A stretch of 64,000 nucleotides of DNA from NCBI GenBank assembly GCA_945897795.1, contig CAMDFT010000007.1:1-64000 (forward strand), given 5' to 3'. The notes beneath the pieces were generated by a model. That model worked only from the letters and a program-made list of their open reading frames with translations. It did no database searches and was not told the origin of the DNA. Below, in pieces: positions 60,297-64,000 of the stretch. Source of the stretch: Limnohabitans sp. Rim8. GTDB lineage: Bacteria; Pseudomonadota; Gammaproteobacteria; Burkholderiales; Burkholderiaceae_C. The translations under genes were made by a program, and so were the position numbers. Positions within the stretch are counted from its first letter, which is position 1, and each line of letters opens with the position of its first letter.

Positions 60297-61103
60297 TCAG
60301 TGCATTTGGGTGTGCGCATCGAGCTTGAGGAGCTCCATCAGGCGGCTGACGTAATCCGCCAATTTGGGATGCTTGCGCCGCTGCATCGGGTTGTCCCGGT
60401 CAGGAATGTCGACCACAATTTCCTCGATCATCGTGCCGGGCCGCTCACTCATGACCAAGATCCGGTCCGACAAAGCCACGGCTTCGGCCAGATCGTGGGT
60501 GATGAACACCACCGTTTTGCCTTCGCGCTCCACGGTTTGAGCCAGGTCCTGCTGCAGGATCATTTTGGTTTGAGCATCCAGCGCGGAAAAAGGTTCATCC
60601 ATCAGCAGCACCAAGGGGTCAACCGCCAAGGTGCGCGCCAAAGCGGCGCGCTGTCGCATGCCACCCGACAATTGGTTCGGGTAATGCTCACCAAAGCCCT
60701 TCAGGTGGCATTGCAGGAGCAAACGCTGGGCAATGGCTTCACGTTCAGCGCGCTGCACACCGCGCAACTCCAGGCCGAATGTCACGTTTTCCGTGATCGT
60801 GCGCCACGGCATAAGCAGATCTTTTTGCAGCATGAAGGCCACGTGTTTGTTGGGTCCGGCCACCACTTCACCATTGACCTTGACCACGCCTGCAGAAGGC
60901 TTGGACAGCCCTGCGCCCATGTTGAGCAACGTGCTTTTGCCGCAACCTGAAGGACCAATGATGGACACCACCTCGCCCTTGGCAATGGCGAAATGGATAT
61001 CGCGGGCTGCCAACACCTCGGCAGACTTTCCGCGTGCGGCAAACCGCTTTTCCACCCCGATGAATTCAATCGCCGGGATTCTAGACTCGGGTGTGATACT
61101 CAT
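60297..61103 (-). CDS. ABC transporter ATP-binding protein (SsuB/TauB type)
   Basis: 268 residues. Walker A IIGPSGCGKSTLL, Q-loop FMLQKDLLMPWRT, signature NQLSGGMRQRAALARTLA, Walker B LVLLMDEPFSALD and switch VFITHDLAEAVAL are intact. First gene of the 12-gene leftward operon. The dyad GTTTC-N6-GAAAC lies only six bases upstream of its ATG, and TATAGT inside that dyad is the likely -10 for leftward transcription. Confidence 0.94.
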   Translation of the reverse strand: MSITPESRIPAIEFIGVEKRFAARGKSAEVLAARDIHFAIAKGEVVSIIGPSGCGKSTLLNMGAGLSKPSAGVVKVNGEVVAGPNKHVAFMLQKDLLMPWRTITENVTFGLELRGVQRAEREAIAQRLLLQCHLKGFGEHYPNQLSGGMRQRAALARTLAVDPLVLLMDEPFSALDAQTKMILQQDLAQTVEREGKTVVFITHDLAEAVALSDRILVMSERPGTMIEEIVVDIPDRDNPMQRRKHPKLADYVSRLMELLKLDAHTQMH

Positions 61104-61109
61104 GTTTTT

Positions 61110-61125
61110 GTTTCACTATAGAAAC
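61110..61125. promoter_or_regulatory. IclR-type operator upstream of the ABC-importer operon
   Basis: GTTTCACTATAGAAAC with trailing ATTG: the same arms and spacing as 46051-46066. TATAGT (minus strand) lies inside. A second inverted repeat, ATTGATT-N8-AATCAAT, follows at 61126-61147. Confidence 0.62.
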
Positions 61126-61176
61126 ATTGATTTATTACAGAATCAATCCTACACTTTTACGCGGATTTGGCAAGCC

Positions 61177-61200
61177 CTGATCAAAAACCTGATCAAAAAC
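61177..61200. repeat. Two perfect tandem copies of CTGATCAAAAAC
   Basis: A 12-bp unit is repeated exactly twice and followed by a degenerate copy (CAATCAAAAA). It lies between the ABC operon promoter and the ychF terminator. No function is apparent. Confidence 0.6.
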
Positions 61201-61236
61201 CAATCAAAAAAAACAGGATTCAAAAAACGGACGAAA

Positions 61237-61271
61237 AAAAACCTGAAACACCGCCGATGTTTCAGGTTTTT
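61237..61271 (-). terminator. Intrinsic terminator of ychF (possibly bidirectional)
   Basis: Perfect 14-bp stem (AAAAACCTGAAACA pairing with TGTTTCAGGTTTTT) with a 7-base loop. In the leftward direction the stem runs into eight U residues, the ideal intrinsic terminator 28 bases after the ychF stop. On the plus strand the tract is only five T. Confidence 0.85.
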
Positions 61272-61298
61272 GCGACCCGGTTCACCGGGACATTTCGC

Positions 61299-62390
61299 TC
61301 AGGAACTGAACAAGAAGTTCATCACGTCGCCGTCTTTCACGACGTAGTCCTTGCCTTCGGCGCGCATCTTGCCCGCGTCTTTGGCGCCTTGCTCACCTTT
61401 GAAGGTGATGTAGTCGTCAAACGCGATGGTCTGGGCGCGGATGTAGCCTTTTTCGAAGTCGGTGTGGATCACGCCCGCCGCTTGCGGGCCGGTGTCGCCC
61501 ACATGGATGGTCCAGGCGCGCACTTCTTTCACGCCTGCGGTGAAGTAAGTCTGCAGACCCAGCAAACCGTAAGCCGAACGGATCAGGCGGTTCAGGCCAG
61601 GCTCGTCTTGCCCCAACTCTTTCAAGAACTCCAGGCGGTCGGCGTCGTCCATCTCGGACAGCTCGGCTTCGATCTTGGCGCAAATGGCCACCACGGGCGC
61701 GTTTTGCTTGGCGGCAAAGGCCTTGAGGCGGTCGAGGAAAGGGTTGTTCTCGAAGCCGTCTTCTGACACGTTGGCCACAAACATGGCGGGCTTGGCGGTG
61801 ATGAAGAAGAACTGCTTGAGTTCGATACGCTCTTCTTTACTGAAGTCGATGGTGCGCACCGGCTGGGTGTCGTTCAACGCCAGTTGGCACTTTTCCAGGA
61901 TCGCCATTTGCTTGACGGCTTCCTTGTCGCCAGAGCGGGCGATTTTGCTCACACGGTGAATGGCTTTTTCGACAGCGGCCAAATCGGCCAGGCACAGCTC
62001 GGTCTGTATGACCTCAATGTCGGCAATCGGATCCACCTTGTTGGCGACGTGGATCACGTTGTCGTCTTCAAAGCAGCGCACCACGTTGACGATGGCGTCG
62101 GTCTCGCGGATGTGGGCCAAAAACTTGTTGCCTAGGCCCTCGCCCGTACTGGCTCCGGCCACCAAACCCGCGATGTCCACAAACTCCACGATGGCCGGCA
62201 CGATGCGCTCGGGCTCAACGATCGCGGACAACTGCTGCAAGCGCAGGTCGGGCACCTCAACGACACCGGTGTTGGGCTCAATGGTGCAGAAAGGGTAGTT
62301 TTCAGCGGCGATGCCAGCTTTGGTCAGGGCGTTGAAAAGGGTGGATTTGCCCACATTGGGCAAACCCACGATGCCGCATTTGAGGCTCAT
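61299..62390 (-). CDS. ychF: Redox-regulated ribosome-binding ATPase YchF
   Basis: 363 residues. P-loop [35 protein letters not shown] at the start, G2/G3 [20 protein letters not shown], the N-x-x-E ATP-specific motif in the G4 position ([11 protein letters not shown]) and the C-terminal TGS domain ([20 protein letters not shown], then [16 protein letters not shown]). It binds ATP in preference to GTP and acts at the ribosome in stress responses. TAAAAT upstream at about 62439 suggests a promoter with a short leader. Confidence 0.97.
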   Translation of the reverse strand: MSLKCGIVGLPNVGKSTLFNALTKAGIAAENYPFCTIEPNTGVVEVPDLRLQQLSAIVEPERIVPAIVEFVDIAGLVAGASTGEGLGNKFLAHIRETDAIVNVVRCFEDDNVIHVANKVDPIADIEVIQTELCLADLAAVEKAIHRVSKIARSGDKEAVKQMAILEKCQLALNDTQPVRTIDFSKEERIELKQFFFITAKPAMFVANVSEDGFENNPFLDRLKAFAAKQNAPVVAICAKIEAELSEMDDADRLEFLKELGQDEPGLNRLIRSAYGLLGLQTYFTAGVKEVRAWTIHVGDTGPQAAGVIHTDFEKGYIRAQTIAFDDYITFKGEQGAKDAGKMRAEGKDYVVKDGDVMNFLFSS

Positions 62391-62512
62391 GGAAGGCTTT
62401 CGGTGATTCGGGGGGAAGATTCAGAAATCAACCCGCGATTTTAACGGCACAGCTTTTAAGCGCCATCCCAGCCCCAAAGCCCACGGCTGCCCAGCGAAGT
62501 GGAGCGTCTCCT

Positions 62513-62518
62513 TACAAT
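62513..62518 (+). promoter_or_regulatory. Candidate -10 element (leaderless) of the UbiH-type gene
   Basis: TACAAT ends six bases before the ATG at 62525; the intervening gggggc could also act weakly as a ribosome binding site. Confidence 0.45.
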
Positions 62519-62524
62519 GGGGGC

Positions 62525-63706
62525 ATGGCTCTTCCCCCTGACATTTGCATCCGTGGCGCTGGCATCGTGGGCCGCACTTTGGCTTTGCTGCTGGCCCGTG
62601 AGCGGCTGAACGTGGCTTTGGTCGAGTCCCACCAGCCCAACGCCACCCCCGACGTGCGCGCCTATTCGCTCAACGGCGCGGCCAAGGCCTTGCTGCAAGA
62701 CCTGCGCTGCTGGCCCGAGACCCCTGCCGTCACCCCCGTGCACCAGATGCAAGTCTGGGGCGACGATGGCGGCAAGCTCAATTTCGGTGCCCGAGAGCAG
62801 GGCGTGGGTGAGCTCAACTGGATGGTGGACGTGCCTGTGCTGCAAGCACTGCTCGGCCAGGCCGTGCAGTTTCAGCCCCAGATTCAAGTGGTGCAGGCCC
62901 CTGTGGCCGCGCCGCTGACGGTGGTGTGTGAAGGCCGCGCCAGCCAGACCCGCGCCGAACTGGGTGTGGGCTTTGACATCACGCATTACGAGCAGCACGC
63001 CCTGGCGACCCGCCTGATGTGCGAGCGAGCGCATGAGGGCATCGCCCGGCAATGGTTTGGCTGGAGCCACGCGCCCGGCCTGTCGCAGCCGCAAGCCGAA
63101 GTGCTGGCCCTGCTGCCCTTGGGAGGGGAAGGCGGGCGCGAAGTCGCGCTGGTCTGGTCGGTGCACCCGCTGCGGGCGCAAGAATTGATGGCCATGCCGC
63201 CCGAAGATTTTGCCGCTGCACTCGCTCAAGCCTGCGGCCACGCACTGGGCGGCATGCAGCTGTCGGCCGAGCGTGCCGTATGGCCGCTGCAACTGGCCCG
63301 TGCAGAGCGCTGGATCGGCCAAATGCCGGGCCAACACAAACAAGCCTTTGCCCTGGCGGGCGATGCGGCCCACGCCCTTCACCCACTGGCCGGCCAAGGC
63401 CTGAACGTGGGCCTGGCCGATGCGGCCGAGCTGGTGCGGGTGATCCGCGCCAAGGAATTTTGGCGGCCACTGTACGACCTCAAACTGCTGCGCCGCTATG
63501 AACGCGCACGTCAGGCCGATGTGCAAGCCATGGGTTTCGTGACCGATGGCCTGCAGCGCCTGTTTGCCCAACCCGGCCCGGTCTGGCAAAACCTGCGCAA
63601 CTGGGGCATGCGCGGCTTTGACCGCAGCGGCCCGCTCAAACACTGGATGACGCAACGCGCCATGGGCCAAAGCACACCGCCCAAACCTGCCAAGTCCACA
63701 CACTGA
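62525..63706 (+). CDS. UbiH/COQ6-family FAD-dependent hydroxylase
   Basis: 393 residues. FAD-binding start DICIRGAGIVGRTLALLLAR (GxGxxG), the D-G motif region, and the C-terminal GD motif in FALAGDAAHALHPLAGQGLNVGLADAAEL, which is diagnostic for UbiH/UbiF-type ubiquinone hydroxylases. RERLNVALVE is the NAD-fold strand end. It most likely hydroxylates a polyprenyl benzene intermediate of ubiquinone synthesis; which position cannot be told. Followed by dsbC after 36 bases. Confidence 0.9.
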   Translation: MALPPDICIRGAGIVGRTLALLLARERLNVALVESHQPNATPDVRAYSLNGAAKALLQDLRCWPETPAVTPVHQMQVWGDDGGKLNFGAREQGVGELNWMVDVPVLQALLGQAVQFQPQIQVVQAPVAAPLTVVCEGRASQTRAELGVGFDITHYEQHALATRLMCERAHEGIARQWFGWSHAPGLSQPQAEVLALLPLGGEGGREVALVWSVHPLRAQELMAMPPEDFAAALAQACGHALGGMQLSAERAVWPLQLARAERWIGQMPGQHKQAFALAGDAAHALHPLAGQGLNVGLADAAELVRVIRAKEFWRPLYDLKLLRRYERARQADVQAMGFVTDGLQRLFAQPGPVWQNLRNWGMRGFDRSGPLKHWMTQRAMGQSTPPKPAKSTH

Positions 63707-63742
63707 TTTGTCCCTCTTTTTTTGATTCCGAAAGCCTCCGTC

Positions 63743-64000
63743 ATGAAGTTCTCTTTCTCCAAACTGGCCCTGATCGTGGCCACCACCGCCTTGTCGCTGG
63801 GCAGCGTGATGGCGCAAGAAGCGGCCATCCGCAAAAACCTGAGCGAGCGCCTGCCCAACTTGCCCAAAATCGACGAGGTGAGCAAAACCCCGATGAACGG
63901 CTTGTTTGAAATCCGCATGGGCAACGACGTGATGTACAGCGATGCCACGGGCAACTTCCTGATCCAGGGCGCGCTGATTGACGTGAGACAAAAGCGCAAC
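63743..64000 (+). CDS. dsbC: Thiol:disulfide interchange protein DsbC, 5' part (cut by window edge)
   Basis: The first 86 codons. A signal peptide (FSKLALIVATTALSLGSVMAQ, cleavage near residue 25) leads into the DsbC dimerisation domain: EAAIRKNLSERLPNLPKIDE, then TPMNGLFEIRMGNDVMYSDATGNFLIQG. The thioredoxin-like CxxC domain lies beyond the window. It is a periplasmic disulfide isomerase. Confidence 0.9.
   Translation, partial: MKFSFSKLALIVATTALSLGSVMAQEAAIRKNLSERLPNLPKIDEVSKTPMNGLFEIRMGNDVMYSDATGNFLIQGALIDVRQKRN

Noticed and set aside
62456-63991. 511-codon minus-strand frame opposite the UbiH-type gene
   Set aside because: Covers both a clear FAD hydroxylase gene and the dsbC start; composition is that of an antisense frame.

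Overview
The window looks like a chromosomal segment of a GC-rich betaproteobacterium of the Comamonadaceae (Limnohabitans / Polaromonas / Rhodoferax-like). This is inferred from gene content, not from a database search. The pointers are three TctC/Bug periplasmic binding proteins, a pyrR-pyrB-pseudo-pyrC operon next to yqgE-ruvX, a dusB-fis-purH operon, and a two-gene indolepyruvate oxidoreductase whose beta subunit is long. No rRNA, tRNA, CRISPR array, insertion sequence or intact prophage was seen.

Layout. 1-3.3 kb: 5' end of uppP, a membrane-anchored aspartic protease, a proline-rich secreted protein and glnS. 3.3-6.5 kb: an accessory patch. It holds two decayed phage/restriction-associated genes (a BRO-type antirepressor and a rhuM homologue, each broken by an in-frame nonsense codon), a Phd/ParE-type toxin-antitoxin pair and a TumE/TumA pair with two tandem operator-like palindromes. 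6.5-10 kb: a flavin-binding protein and a divergent ferric-type ABC permease/ATPase pair. 10-14.7 kb: the leftward operon yqgE-ruvX-pyrR-pyrB-pyrC'-plsC. 14.7-20.2 kb: photolyase, rubredoxin, a ThiD-like kinase, hemL, an outer-membrane-like protein and a TctC. 20.2-22.3 kb: two VapBC-type modules around a DUF6172 gene. 22.3-30 kb: a LysR regulator divergent from iorA-iorB-like genes followed by a complete TRAP transporter, probably an aryl-pyruvate uptake and oxidation unit. 30-34.3 kb: rhlE, purH, fis, dusB. 34.4-37.3 kb: a YqaA-type membrane protein, a TctC and an alpha/beta hydrolase.

37.3-45.9 kb is a leftward catabolic operon: TctC, a three-subunit molybdenum hydroxylase, a CoxG-like protein, a DadA-like oxidase, a tautomerase and an SDR-like protein. 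An IclR regulator diverges from it. 46-61.3 kb is the most interesting part. A rightward operon (two-domain extradiol dioxygenase, a tiny recombinase-HTH-like protein, a Rieske oxygenase and its PDR-type reductase) converges on a 12-gene leftward operon. That operon encodes an SsuABC-like ABC importer, SDR, cupin, hydrolase, IclR regulator, ThDP enzyme, aspartate dehydrogenase, aldehyde dehydrogenase, a second SDR and a NicC-like flavin hydroxylase. The same dyad, GTTTC-N6-GAAAC followed by ATTG, lies directly upstream of the first gene of both operons. I therefore infer one IclR-controlled regulon for an aromatic or N-heteroaromatic substrate; I do not recognise the pathway. The window ends with ychF, a UbiH-type hydroxylase and the start of dsbC.

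A recurring feature is a TANAAT-like hexamer ending 6-8 bases before an ATG that lacks a Shine-Dalgarno sequence, at seven starts. It suggests frequent leaderless transcription, and it makes an ACG codon at 5829 a plausible original start of tumE.
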